Shown: positions 1 through 6,438, counted from the stretch's first letter. The stretch: DNA of 8,183 bases from Lachnospiraceae bacterium (GCA_021202575.1 JAJQCU010000019.1:1-8183); one strand, 5' to 3'. Notes: generated by a model from the sequence alone, not told the origin. A program made the numbers and translations.

Positions 1-1
1 A

Positions 2-661
2 AGCTGGAAAAAAGGCAACAAGGTGGTGCTGGCCGTCAGGGAAGAGCGGGACGAAAACCCGGTCAAGATTTTTTTTGCCAATATGTACTACTCCATCGTG
101 CGCAAAACCATCAACAAAAATATGCCCGAGGGCGGCTGCGACTGCTACCTCCTCGACCGGCAGGTCATCGGCGTACTGCAGCTTTTAAATGAGAAAAATT
201 CCTCCCTGACTCTGCAGGTGCTGTGGGCCGGCTTTCGGACCGACTGCGTATACATTCACCGCAGAGACCGGGAAATCGGCAAATCCCGCTGGACCTTCTC
301 CAAAAAATTCAAGCTGGTGCTGGACTCCATGATGAGCTTCTCCTATTTTCCCATCCGGATGATGAGCTTCGTTGGGATTCTTTTCAACGTTTTGGCTGTC
401 ATTCTCCTGATTAATGTCCTGGTGGAGAAATTCACCGTTGGAACCCCCATCGCCGGCTGGAGCTCCCTGATGTGCGTCGTGCTCATCTCCGCCGGCCTGA
501 TTCTGCTGATGCTGGGCATTCTGGGAGAATATCTGTGGCGCGCCCTGGACGCGGCCCGGACACGTCCGCCGTTTATCATTGTCGAGGTAAAGAAATCTGA
601 AGCCGAAGTGTCCGTGGAAAATACGGCAAAATCCTGGCCACCGGGTAAAGCACAAGAATAA
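2..661 (+). CDS. Family 2 glycosyltransferase, membrane-anchored (GtrB/DPM1-like), 5' end missing
   Basis: The reading frame is open from base 2 and runs off the left edge, so only the C-terminal part of the enzyme (about 219 residues) is present. The catalytic GT-A domain with its DXD metal site should lie outside the window. What remains fits polyprenyl-phosphate glycosyltransferases: an LAVREERDE stretch, then CDCYLLDRQVI, then RDREIGKSRWTF, the membrane-proximal loop typical of GtrB/YfdH and DPM1-like enzymes. Two hydrophobic segments follow at roughly bases 362-424 and 464-526, then a short cytoplasmic tail. Such enzymes load a sugar from a nucleotide donor onto undecaprenyl phosphate at the inner face of the membrane, for cell-wall or surface-polymer decoration. 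A GTG at base 23 could be read as a start, but homology-like sequence (SWKKGNKVV) continues upstream of it, so I treat the gene as truncated by the window. The gene converges on gtrA. The exact sugar is unknown. Confidence 0.85.
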   Translation, partial: SWKKGNKVVLAVREERDENPVKIFFANMYYSIVRKTINKNMPEGGCDCYLLDRQVIGVLQLLNEKNSSLTLQVLWAGFRTDCVYIHRRDREIGKSRWTFSKKFKLVLDSMMSFSYFPIRMMSFVGILFNVLAVILLINVLVEKFTVGTPIAGWSSLMCVVLISAGLILLMLGILGEYLWRALDAARTRPPFIIVEVKKSEAEVSVENTAKSWPPGKAQE

Positions 662-735
662 TGCAGCGCAAATTTGAATCCAGATATCCGCAAAAAGAGC
701 TAAAAACAGAATAATACTTCCAACACATATGAAAG

Positions 736-771
736 GCTCCCAGATTCCACACAGTTCCCGGGAGCTTTTTT
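736..771 (+). terminator. Intrinsic terminator between the glycosyltransferase and gtrA
   Basis: GCTCCC at 736-741 pairs with GGGAGC at 760-765, and six T residues follow directly (766-771). This is a good rho-independent terminator for the + strand glycosyltransferase. The T-tract overlaps the gtrA stop codon. Read on the - strand the same stem is followed only by CTTTC, so it would be a weaker terminator for the gtrA operon. Confidence 0.65.
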
Positions 772-1300
772 ATTTCTGTTTTCTGTAGGTCCAGAACTTA
801 TTGACGCAGAAATTAATGGGAATGGTGATTACCAGATTGACAGCCTCCGCCAGAAGCTCCGCCATGCGGGAGGCGTCTATGGCAAGCCCCCTGCCCTTAC
901 GCCACTGCAAAATCCCGACGGCAGCAAGCTGCTCCAGTAATCGCCCCACATACCGGGACAGCATCACAATCTCCAGCCAGAACACCAGAAGCCCGGCGCT
1001 GAGAGCCATAGAAAAGCCATAGCTTGCGTAGGTTTTGGCCAGCACCTTCCACCAGACTCTTCTTTCCCCCTCCTCCGCCCTGAAAACAAAACGATTGCTC
1101 CAGAAATAAGCGTTTAAAATACTGATCAGATTCCCCAGAATATTGGCGGCCAGGTAGTGGACTCCGCAAAAAAGCAGCACCACGTAGATGCCCTCGCAGA
1201 CCACAACGTTGGAAACTCCCACCAGGCAGAATTTCATAAACTGCCAAAAAGCCCTGATTTTTCCCCCGTTGGCCGCCCGGCCGCTCTTTCCACTGCTCAT
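770..1300 (-). CDS. GtrA family polytopic membrane protein
   Basis: The 176-residue product fits the GtrA family (PF04138). Four hydrophobic segments are visible at about residues 22-46, 48-66, 92-114 and 150-168. Family-like signatures include FCLVGVSNVVV near the start, LNAYFWSNRFVF after the second segment, and INFCVNKFWTYR at the C-terminus. GtrA proteins are proposed to flip or help transfer polyprenyl-phosphate-linked sugars across the membrane. The protein is longer than a typical GtrA (about 120-150 residues) because of a charged stretch at about residues 116-148 between segments three and four. The ATG overlaps the TGA of the upstream dehydratase gene as ATGA, and no good Shine-Dalgarno sequence precedes it, so translation is probably coupled. 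Its glycosyltransferase partner could be the convergent gene at 2-661, although the two are not co-transcribed. The family assignment is firm; the role in this operon is unexplained. Confidence 0.85.
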   Translation of the reverse strand: MSSGKSGRAANGGKIRAFWQFMKFCLVGVSNVVVCEGIYVVLLFCGVHYLAANILGNLISILNAYFWSNRFVFRAEEGERRVWWKVLAKTYASYGFSMALSAGLLVFWLEIVMLSRYVGRLLEQLAAVGILQWRKGRGLAIDASRMAELLAEAVNLVITIPINFCVNKFWTYRKQK

Positions 1301-2541
1301 GCCGGCACGATTTTCCCGGCCACGGCGCTGGCGGCCGCAGTCTTAGGCGAAGCCAGATAGATTTCCACTTTATTGGTGCCCATACGGCCCAGGAAATTGC
1401 GGTTGTTGGTGGCCACAATCCTCTCGCCGTCCGTCAGAATGCCGCCCGCCCGTCCGCAGCATAAACCGCAGGCCGGGTGCGTGATCATGGCTCCCGCTTC
1501 AGCCAGAATCTGCAGAGTTCCATTGGCCGCCGCCTGCTGATAAATTTTACGGCTGGCCGGGGTAACGATCAGCTTCACGAAAGGAGCCACCTTTTTTCCC
1601 TTCAGAATCTCCGCCGCCGCCATTAAGTCCTCCAGTCTGCCGTTGGTGCAGGAGCCGATAAAGACCTGGTCGATGGCGATATCCTTCAATTCCCGGGCGG
1701 GCCTGATTTTATCTACCTGGGACGGACAGGCCAGCACCGGCACAAAGTCCTCTGCCCGGTATTCTATCTTCTGGCAGTAATCCGCGTCCTCATCCCCGAA
1801 CAGGCCAGTCTCCTTTTCCGTCAATGGAATCTGGCAGTACTCCGCGGTCTTTTCATCAGCCCGAAAGAGGGCGCATTTGGCTCCTGCCTCAATGGCCATA
1901 TTGGCGATGGTCATGCGGCTGGCGACAGTCATGTCCTCCACCGTATCCCCCACAAATTCCAGCGCCTTATAGGTAGCCCCGTCCGCACCCAGATCGCCGA
2001 TCAGTGTCAGAATGATGTCCTTGCTGGTCACGTTGGGAGCCAGCTTTCCCGTGATTTTCACCCGGATGGTCTGGGGAACCTTCACCCAGAGCCTCCCGGT
2101 TCCCAGGATGCTGGCCATCTCCGTGTAGCCGATGCCCGTGGAGAACGCGCCCACAGAGCCGTAGGTGGTAGTGTGGCTGTCCGTGCCGAACACCACATCG
2201 CCGGGCTTCACATAACCGGCCTCCGTCATCAGCTGATGGCAGATTCCATCGCTTCTGTGGATATTTTTCATACCGTATTTTTTCACAAAGGCGTTGCCAA
2301 CCTGAAAATGTCTCGTATCATCCGTCTGGCTGGCCGGAACCAGATGGTCGTAAATCAGCACCACCTTATCCGGGTCCCAGAGCTTTGAAAATCCCATCTC
2401 CTCAAATTTGGAAGCCACAAAGGGAATAAAAATATCGTGAATCATGACCCTGTCCACATTCAGGGTCACGATATTGCCCGCCCTCACGCTGTCCGCGCCA
2501 ATATTGCGGGCAATCAGTTTTTCTATAAATGTCTGTGCCAT
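1297..2541 (-). CDS. Aconitase-superfamily dehydratase large subunit, copy 1 (LeuC/HacA/DmdA-like)
   Basis: This 414-residue protein is the large, iron-sulfur subunit of a two-subunit hydro-lyase in the 3-isopropylmalate / homoaconitate / 2,3-dimethylmalate dehydratase group. Visible motifs are YDHLVP (64-69), TDSHTTTYG (120-128), SCTNGR (297-302) and HPACGLCC (355-362). Cys298, Cys358 and Cys361 are the expected [4Fe-4S] ligands; Cys362 makes an unusual CC pair. The length matches the short LeuC type rather than full aconitase. The active site needs a small subunit with the GSSRE loop, and two candidates lie just upstream. An AGGAGA ribosome binding site at 2547-2552 supports the start. The stop codon overlaps the gtrA start. 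Automated annotation would probably call it leuC, but no other leucine gene is in the window and both small subunits have atypical specificity loops, so I leave the substrate open. Confidence 0.9.
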   Translation of the reverse strand: MAQTFIEKLIARNIGADSVRAGNIVTLNVDRVMIHDIFIPFVASKFEEMGFSKLWDPDKVVLIYDHLVPASQTDDTRHFQVGNAFVKKYGMKNIHRSDGICHQLMTEAGYVKPGDVVFGTDSHTTTYGSVGAFSTGIGYTEMASILGTGRLWVKVPQTIRVKITGKLAPNVTSKDIILTLIGDLGADGATYKALEFVGDTVEDMTVASRMTIANMAIEAGAKCALFRADEKTAEYCQIPLTEKETGLFGDEDADYCQKIEYRAEDFVPVLACPSQVDKIRPARELKDIAIDQVFIGSCTNGRLEDLMAAAEILKGKKVAPFVKLIVTPASRKIYQQAAANGTLQILAEAGAMITHPACGLCCGRAGGILTDGERIVATNNRNFLGRMGTNKVEIYLASPKTAAASAVAGKIVPA

Positions 2542-2633
2542 AAATTTCTCCTGTGCCGGTATGATTTCCTTCCTGTTTCAACCGTTCCGGCAGGCCTCTT
2601 TTCCAACTTTTTCATGTATATATGATGCCGCAT
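2523..2633 (-). CDS. Possible 36-residue ORF in the D1-C1 gap (doubtful)
   Basis: An ATG at 2633-2631 opens a 36-codon frame that crosses the D1-C1 gap and ends 19 bases inside C1. The product is strongly basic (MRHHIYMKKLEKRPAG...). Only a weak AGGA precedes it. It is listed because the matching D2-C2 gap also holds a short basic ORF, and the two share a similar TV..GRK.Y stretch. It may well be chance. Confidence 0.15.
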   Translation of the reverse strand: MRHHIYMKKLEKRPAGTVETGRKSYRHRRNLWHRHL

Positions 2634-2687
2634 GGTATCCTGTCAGTTCCGCCGTTCCGGCCTTCTCATGCCCTGACCGGTGCGCTG

Positions 2688-3179
2688 TCAGTCCAGCCCG
2701 TTCAGCTTTCTCATGGCCTTCACCAGGCCGCCGGCGTTTAAAATGTCCAGCAGATTATCCGGCAGCGCCTCGATGGGATATTTTCTGCCCTCATGCTCCA
2801 GATACTGATTGGTATGTACCGTCAGGCGGTCGCCCTCCTTCACCGCCTCCTGAATCTGAGAATTCTCAATCAGAAGCAGGCCGTTGTTGATGGAATTTCT
2901 GAAAAAAATCCGGGCAAAGCTTTTCGCGATGACGCAGGAGACGCCCAGCGCCTTGATGATCTCGGGCGCCTGCTCCCTGGAGGAGCCGCAGCCAAAGTTT
3001 TTGCCCGCCACAATCATGTCACCGGGCTGTATCAGTCCGGGCAGCTCAGGACGCAGCGGATAAAAGCCGTAGGGCTTCATGTCCTCCACGGTCTTTAAGG
3101 CCAGATATTCTGTTGGTATGATAATGTCTGTGTCGATGTCGTCTCCGAGCACCCACACGGTTCCTGTGAATTGATCCAT
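2688..3179 (-). CDS. Aconitase-superfamily dehydratase small subunit, copy 1 (LeuD-like)
   Basis: This 163-residue protein is the swivel-domain small subunit of a LeuCD-type hydro-lyase. It has DDIDTDIIIP (13-22), the specificity-loop position YLALKT (25-30), and NFGCGSSREQAP (61-72), which carries the catalytic serine and substrate-binding arginine of the superfamily. KSFARIFFRNSINNGLLLI (86-104) is the usual second conserved block. The length is typical of the short archaeal/clostridial LeuD type. The start lies 21 bases after the C2 stop, preceded by CTGGAG at a somewhat long distance. It could pair with C2 (closest in the transcript) or with C1 (next downstream, 146-base gap). The YLAL loop lacks the arginine found, as I recall, at the third loop position in isopropylmalate isomerases, so its substrate may differ. 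Confidence 0.88.
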   Translation of the reverse strand: MDQFTGTVWVLGDDIDTDIIIPTEYLALKTVEDMKPYGFYPLRPELPGLIQPGDMIVAGKNFGCGSSREQAPEIIKALGVSCVIAKSFARIFFRNSINNGLLLIENSQIQEAVKEGDRLTVHTNQYLEHEGRKYPIEALPDNLLDILNAGGLVKAMRKLNGLD

Positions 3180-3200
3180 TTCGTTTTTTCTCCAGTTCTC

Positions 3201-4457
3201 CTACAGCCTGTCTGCCGTCGTGATACATCCCGCCACCGCGCTGGCCGCCACTGTGGCGGCGCTTGCCAGATACACGAAGCTGTCCGGGTGTCCGGCCCGG
3301 CCCTTGAAATTCCGGGTGCCGGTACTGATCAGCACCTCCTTCTCCCCGATGACGCCCTGGCAGCTGCCCCAGCAGACGCTGCAGTTGGCGTTCATGACAA
3401 TGGCTCCGGCCTCCATGAAAATATCCATCAGTCCTTCCTGAAGAGCCTGCTGATATACCGTATTGCTGGCGGGTACAATCAGGAAGCGCACCAGCGGATG
3501 AACCTTCCTTCCTTTCAGAATGTCGGCCACTACCCGCAGATCCTCAATCCTGCCGTTATTGCAGGAGCCCGCAAAGGCCTCGTCGATCTTCACACCCAGA
3601 CACTCCTTCGCGGGAACCACATTGTCCACAAAGTGGGGCTTCGCCACGATGGGCTCAATGCTGCCCAGATCAATGTCATAGACCCGCGCGTACTGTGCGC
3701 CCTCATCGCTGTGAAACACATGCTTCGGCTCCCTGCCATGCTCTTTTAAATAAGCAAGAGCCACCTCATCCGCCTCCATCAGCGCGGTCTTGGCTCCCGC
3801 CTCCACGCACAGGTTGCAGATGCAGATCCGGTCGGACATATTCAGAGTTTTCAGCCCCTCGCCGCCAAATTCCATGGCCTTATAGTTGGCTCCGTTGGCG
3901 CCGATCTGTCCGATGATGGTCAGAATCAGGTCTCTGGCGTATACACCCTCCCTAAGCTTCCCTGTCAGGTTGAATTTCAGAGTTTCCGGCACCAGCACCC
4001 AGGATTTGCCGGTCACCATGGCGTAGAGATAATCCGTGCAGCCCACGCCGGTTCCGAATGCCCCCAGCGCCCCATAGGCGCAGGTGTGGGAATCGGCGCC
4101 AAAGATCAATTCTCCGGGCCGCACATGATTCTCCATCATGATCTGGTGGCACACGCCCTGCCCCTCGTAGAAGGTAATCCCGTGCTCTTTGGCAAAATCC
4201 CGCATCTTTTTGTGACTGGCGGCGGTTTTGGGACTGTCGCAGGGCACGTTATGGTCCACAATCCAGACCAGCTTGGAGACGTCCGCGATGCGGGGATTTT
4301 TTAATTGCTTCTGATACATATCGATGGTCAGGTGGGTGGTGCCGTCGTTGCTCATCAGCTGGTCCACCTCCACCGTGTGGATATCGCCAGGGCGCACCTC
4401 ATTCACACCGGCCGCGGCGGCAATTATCTTCTCCGCCATTGTCATGGGTTCTGTCAT
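3201..4457 (-). CDS. Aconitase-superfamily dehydratase large subunit, copy 2 (LeuC-like, SCNNGR variant)
   Basis: This 418-residue protein is homologous to the other large subunit over its full length, but clearly divergent (by eye roughly one third to two fifths identical), so this is an old duplication or separate acquisition. Motifs are VDHNVP (67-72), ADSHTCAYG (121-129), GSCNNGR (297-303) and NANCSVCWGSCQG (356-368). Cys299, Cys359 and Cys362 are the probable [4Fe-4S] ligands, with an extra Cys366. The usual SCTNGR threonine is replaced by asparagine. DHNVP is the form commonly seen in LeuC. The start has an excellent AAGGAGGG site six bases upstream. Its ATG overlaps the stop of the short ORF at 4454-4573. 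D1 follows 21 bases downstream, the conventional C-then-D order, while D2 lies upstream. The substrate is unknown. Confidence 0.9.
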   Translation of the reverse strand: MTEPMTMAEKIIAAAAGVNEVRPGDIHTVEVDQLMSNDGTTHLTIDMYQKQLKNPRIADVSKLVWIVDHNVPCDSPKTAASHKKMRDFAKEHGITFYEGQGVCHQIMMENHVRPGELIFGADSHTCAYGALGAFGTGVGCTDYLYAMVTGKSWVLVPETLKFNLTGKLREGVYARDLILTIIGQIGANGANYKAMEFGGEGLKTLNMSDRICICNLCVEAGAKTALMEADEVALAYLKEHGREPKHVFHSDEGAQYARVYDIDLGSIEPIVAKPHFVDNVVPAKECLGVKIDEAFAGSCNNGRIEDLRVVADILKGRKVHPLVRFLIVPASNTVYQQALQEGLMDIFMEAGAIVMNANCSVCWGSCQGVIGEKEVLISTGTRNFKGRAGHPDSFVYLASAATVAASAVAGCITTADRL

Positions 4458-4573
4458 CTCGCGCCCTCCTTCCGCTTATCGTCCGCTGCCTTCACCGCTG
4501 TCATATATCCTTTTCTTCCGCCGACAGTCGTGTCAGTGCTACCTTTCATCCCCGTCAGGATCTCTCTTCTCAT
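4454..4573 (-). CDS. Short ORF (39 aa) bridging D2 and C2
   Basis: This frame begins MRREILTGMKGSTDTTV and ends DDKRKEGAR; the product is basic and polar, with no membrane segment or recognised domain. Its ATG overlaps the D2 stop (ATGA) and its TGA overlaps the C2 start (ATGA), so it fills the gap between the two genes exactly. A perfect AGGAGG lies seven bases before the ATG, inside the last codons of D2. It could be a genuine small protein, or a coupling device that carries ribosomes from D2 to C2. No homologue is recognised. The signals are good for such a short frame, but chance cannot be excluded. Confidence 0.45.
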   Translation of the reverse strand: MRREILTGMKGSTDTTVGGRKGYMTAVKAADDKRKEGAR

Positions 4574-5067
4574 ACCGACGCCTCCTGTCCATCAGCGCAC
4601 TCCGCGTTCAAAGACGCGATCAGGCCGCCCTGATCCAGAATGCCCTGCATATACTCCGGCAGCTTTGTGCAGCTGTACTCCACGCCATTCACCACTGCCA
4701 CACCGGCGGACATGTCCAGCTCCATCTCATCCCCGTCCTTCACATGGTCATACAGATCTCTGCACACAATCACCGGCAGGCCGATATTGATAGCGTTCCT
4801 GTAAAAAATACGGGCGAAGGATTTGGCCGCCACCGCCTTCACCCCCAGCGCTTTCAGCACGCTGGGCGCCTGCTCCCTGGAGGAGCCGCAGCCAAAATTC
4901 TCATCCGCCACCACAAAATCCCCCGGCTTTACCCGGCTGGCAAAGGTTGCATCCAGCGACTCAAAGGCATGTACCTTCATTTCATCAATGCTGGGATACA
5001 ATAAATACTGGGACGCGATAATCTGATCCGTATCCACGTCCTTATGAAATCTGAATACTCTTCCCAT
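4570..5067 (-). CDS. Aconitase-superfamily dehydratase small subunit, copy 2 (LeuD-like)
   Basis: This 165-residue protein is a second small subunit. It carries KDVDTDQIIASQYLLYPS (9-26), NFGCGSSREQAP (57-68) and KSFARIFYRNAINIGLPVI (82-100). The GSSRE loop supplies the catalytic serine, so the protein should be active with a large-subunit partner. The specificity loop reads YLLY, with a hydrophobic residue in place of the arginine I recall from isopropylmalate isomerases. This resembles the YLVY-like loop I recall for homoaconitase-type enzymes more than it resembles LeuD. TTGGAGG eight bases before the ATG sets the start. A strong hairpin (5086-5123) sits immediately upstream of that site. 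It is the first of the four dehydratase genes, 150 bases after the binding-protein gene, and its stop overlaps the start of a 39-codon ORF. Confidence 0.88.
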   Translation of the reverse strand: MGRVFRFHKDVDTDQIIASQYLLYPSIDEMKVHAFESLDATFASRVKPGDFVVADENFGCGSSREQAPSVLKALGVKAVAAKSFARIFYRNAINIGLPVIVCRDLYDHVKDGDEMELDMSAGVAVVNGVEYSCTKLPEYMQGILDQGGLIASLNAECADGQEASV

Positions 5068-5085
5068 GTTTCCTCCAAATCATTG

Positions 5086-5123
5086 CCACCCGCGACCGGC
5101 CGTGTATCCGGCCGCGCAGGTGG
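5086..5123 (-). promoter_or_regulatory. GC-rich hairpin just upstream of the D2 ribosome binding site
   Basis: On the - strand, CCACC...GCG.GGCCG pairs with CGGCC..CGC.GGTGG around a short ATACA loop, giving about 13 base pairs with small internal mismatches. No T-tract follows, so it is not an intrinsic terminator. It ends about seven bases before the D2 Shine-Dalgarno region. It may stabilise a processed 5' end or tune translation; this is inference. Confidence 0.4.
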
Positions 5124-5217
5124 AAACATTACGAAATTATCATGCCTGACATTTGCACACATGAGAGTATTGTACTACACTTTTCGCATTTTTAAAAGAC
5201 TCTGAATTATGCAATCT

Positions 5218-6237
5218 TCACTCCGCCGCTGTCTCCGCAAAGGTAGTATCCACCAATGCTTCGTAGCTCACCATCTCTTCCAGCTCCCCGGCCTCGATCA
5301 AAATCTGCTCCAGCAGCTCAAAGCTGTCCTGTGAAAATATAAGCGTCTCCGGCCAGGTGTCCTGTGAGGCATATCTTTCCACGATTAAAATCAGTTTTTC
5401 CTCCTCCGTCTCCTCAAACTGAGGCGCGATCACCGCCCCAATTTCCTCCGCCGTGTGGCTGTTCACGTAATCCAGCCCCTTTTGCAGGGCGTTCACAAAG
5501 CCCTGTACCGTGTCCGCGTGCTCCTCCAGATAAGAGGATGTGGCACTAAAGGCCGTATAGGGCACATAGCCGGAGGCCTCCCCGACGGAAGCCACGATAT
5601 AGCCGTCGCCCTTCACCTCAAGGGAGGTGGCGTAGGGCTCGAACTCAATACTGTACTCACCCTTTCCACCAGAGAAGGCCGCCGCGGTGGAGCCGAAATC
5701 GATGCTCTTGTCGATATTGACCTCCTCCGGGTCGATGCCGTTCTTTTTCAAAACGTACTCAAATACCATCTCCGGCATGCCGGCCGTCCGGCCGCCCAGC
5801 ACATCCGCGCCGACCAGCATACTCCAGTCAAAATCCTCGATGGGCTCCCTGGCCACCACAAAGTTTCCCGCTCTCTGTGTCAGCTGCGCGAAATTGACCA
5901 CCGGATCGTCAATGCCCTGCACATAGGTGTAGATACTGCTCTCGCTGCCCATAAAACCAATGTCCGCCTCCCCGGTGAGCACCGCCGTCATTGTCTTATC
6001 CGCGCCAAAGCCGGTTACCAGCTCCAGTTCAATGCCCTCCTCCTCAAAGTACCCTTCCTCAATGGCCACATACATGGGCACGTAAAAGATGGAATGAGCC
6101 ACTTCATTAAGGGTCACCTTCTCCAGTACCTGCGAGGAACCGGAGCCGCCGCTGCCTTTCTGTGCGCAGCCCATGAGCGCCGCCGCGCACAAAAGCACCG
6201 CCCCGACGCAAGCCGCTGTTTTTTTCAAAGATATCAT
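5218..6237 (-). CDS. ABC transporter substrate-binding lipoprotein, SsuA/NMT1-THI5-like
   Basis: This 339-residue protein begins with a basic n-region and a hydrophobic core, then a lipobox ALMGC with Cys24 as the lipidation site, and a Gly/Ser-rich linker (to about residue 35). The mature part follows the nitrate/sulfonate/taurine and NMT1/THI5 binding-protein pattern: YVPMYVAIEEGYFEEEGIE (52-70), a G.G.D..MTAVLTGEADIGFMGSE block (76-100), and a second lobe starting near LGGRTAGMPE (147-156). It should capture a small solute outside the membrane and hand it to a permease/ATPase pair, but neither gene is in the window. Family members bind sulfonates, pyrimidine precursors, aromatic acids and others, so the ligand cannot be assigned. 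An AGGA site precedes the ATG. The neighbouring dehydratases suggest a carboxylate ligand, but this is only contextual. The C-terminal region is rich in glutamate. Confidence 0.85.
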   Translation of the reverse strand: MISLKKTAACVGAVLLCAAALMGCAQKGSGGSGSSQVLEKVTLNEVAHSIFYVPMYVAIEEGYFEEEGIELELVTGFGADKTMTAVLTGEADIGFMGSESSIYTYVQGIDDPVVNFAQLTQRAGNFVVAREPIEDFDWSMLVGADVLGGRTAGMPEMVFEYVLKKNGIDPEEVNIDKSIDFGSTAAAFSGGKGEYSIEFEPYATSLEVKGDGYIVASVGEASGYVPYTAFSATSSYLEEHADTVQGFVNALQKGLDYVNSHTAEEIGAVIAPQFEETEEEKLILIVERYASQDTWPETLIFSQDSFELLEQILIEAGELEEMVSYEALVDTTFAETAAE

Positions 6238-6263
6238 AATGATTTCCTGAAAATTCTTTTGGT

Positions 6264-6368
6264 CTATCTTATGCGGATGTGCTCCGACGGGTTCCTTTTA
6301 AAGTGCGGTATCTTCAGGTCAGCAGCCGTAAATTTAACTGGTTGTTTCCTGCTTTTCGTCCACCTCAT
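6264..6368 (-). pseudogene. Coding-like remnant upstream of the binding-protein gene
   Basis: A short open frame reads MRWTKSRKQP, then VKFTAADLKIPHFKRNPSEH, and ends IRIR with a TAG 26 bases before the binding-protein ATG. The right part looks like the C-terminal tail of a real protein. Its left part runs through the decayed copy of the fic promoter repeat, so the upstream portion of the gene appears to be missing. The frame stays open further upstream to about 6408. No family is recognised. It may instead be a genuine 34-residue peptide, or chance. Confidence 0.25.
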
Positions 6369-6438
6369 CTGTTTTTCATCCAATTTCTGCCCGTTTTGGA
6401 CGAAAAGTCAACAAATGGATAAGAACATTTTTTTCAAA
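6353..6438. repeat. Direct repeat copy A (downstream of fic, decayed promoter copy)
   Basis: This 86-base stretch matches 7589-7677 in the same orientation, at about 70-75% identity by eye with a few one-base gaps. It includes an exact 20-base core (GTTTTGGACGAAAAGTCAAC at 6393-6412). On the - strand it keeps the -35 TTGACT, but the -10 has become CAGAAA with a 16-base spacer, so promoter activity is doubtful. Half-sites TTTTCGTCCA (6353) and TTGGACGAAAA remain; others are mutated (TTTTCATCCA, TGGATAAGAA). Confidence 0.7.

Noticed and set aside
185..655. - strand open frame (156 codons) opposite the glycosyltransferase
   Set aside because: It is a shadow rich in His, Gln and Pro, whereas the + strand frame has clear glycosyltransferase and membrane-segment features.
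4324..5004. + strand open frame (226 codons) opposite C2 and D2
   Set aside because: It is a shadow of the GC-rich - strand genes, whose catalytic motifs are intact; it has no ribosome binding site or domain.
1297..5067. Assignment as leuCD of leucine biosynthesis
   Set aside because: Family membership is clear, but no leuA or leuB is nearby and the small-subunit loops are not isopropylmalate-like, so gene symbols leuC and leuD would overstate the evidence.
1297..5067. 2,3-dimethylmalate dehydratase of nicotinate fermentation
   Set aside because: The large-subunit type is compatible, but none of the other nicotinate-fermentation genes is present in the window; kept only as one of several options.
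5086..5123. Terminator after the binding-protein gene
   Set aside because: The hairpin has no T-tract on the - strand and sits next to the D2 ribosome binding site, not next to the end of the binding-protein gene.
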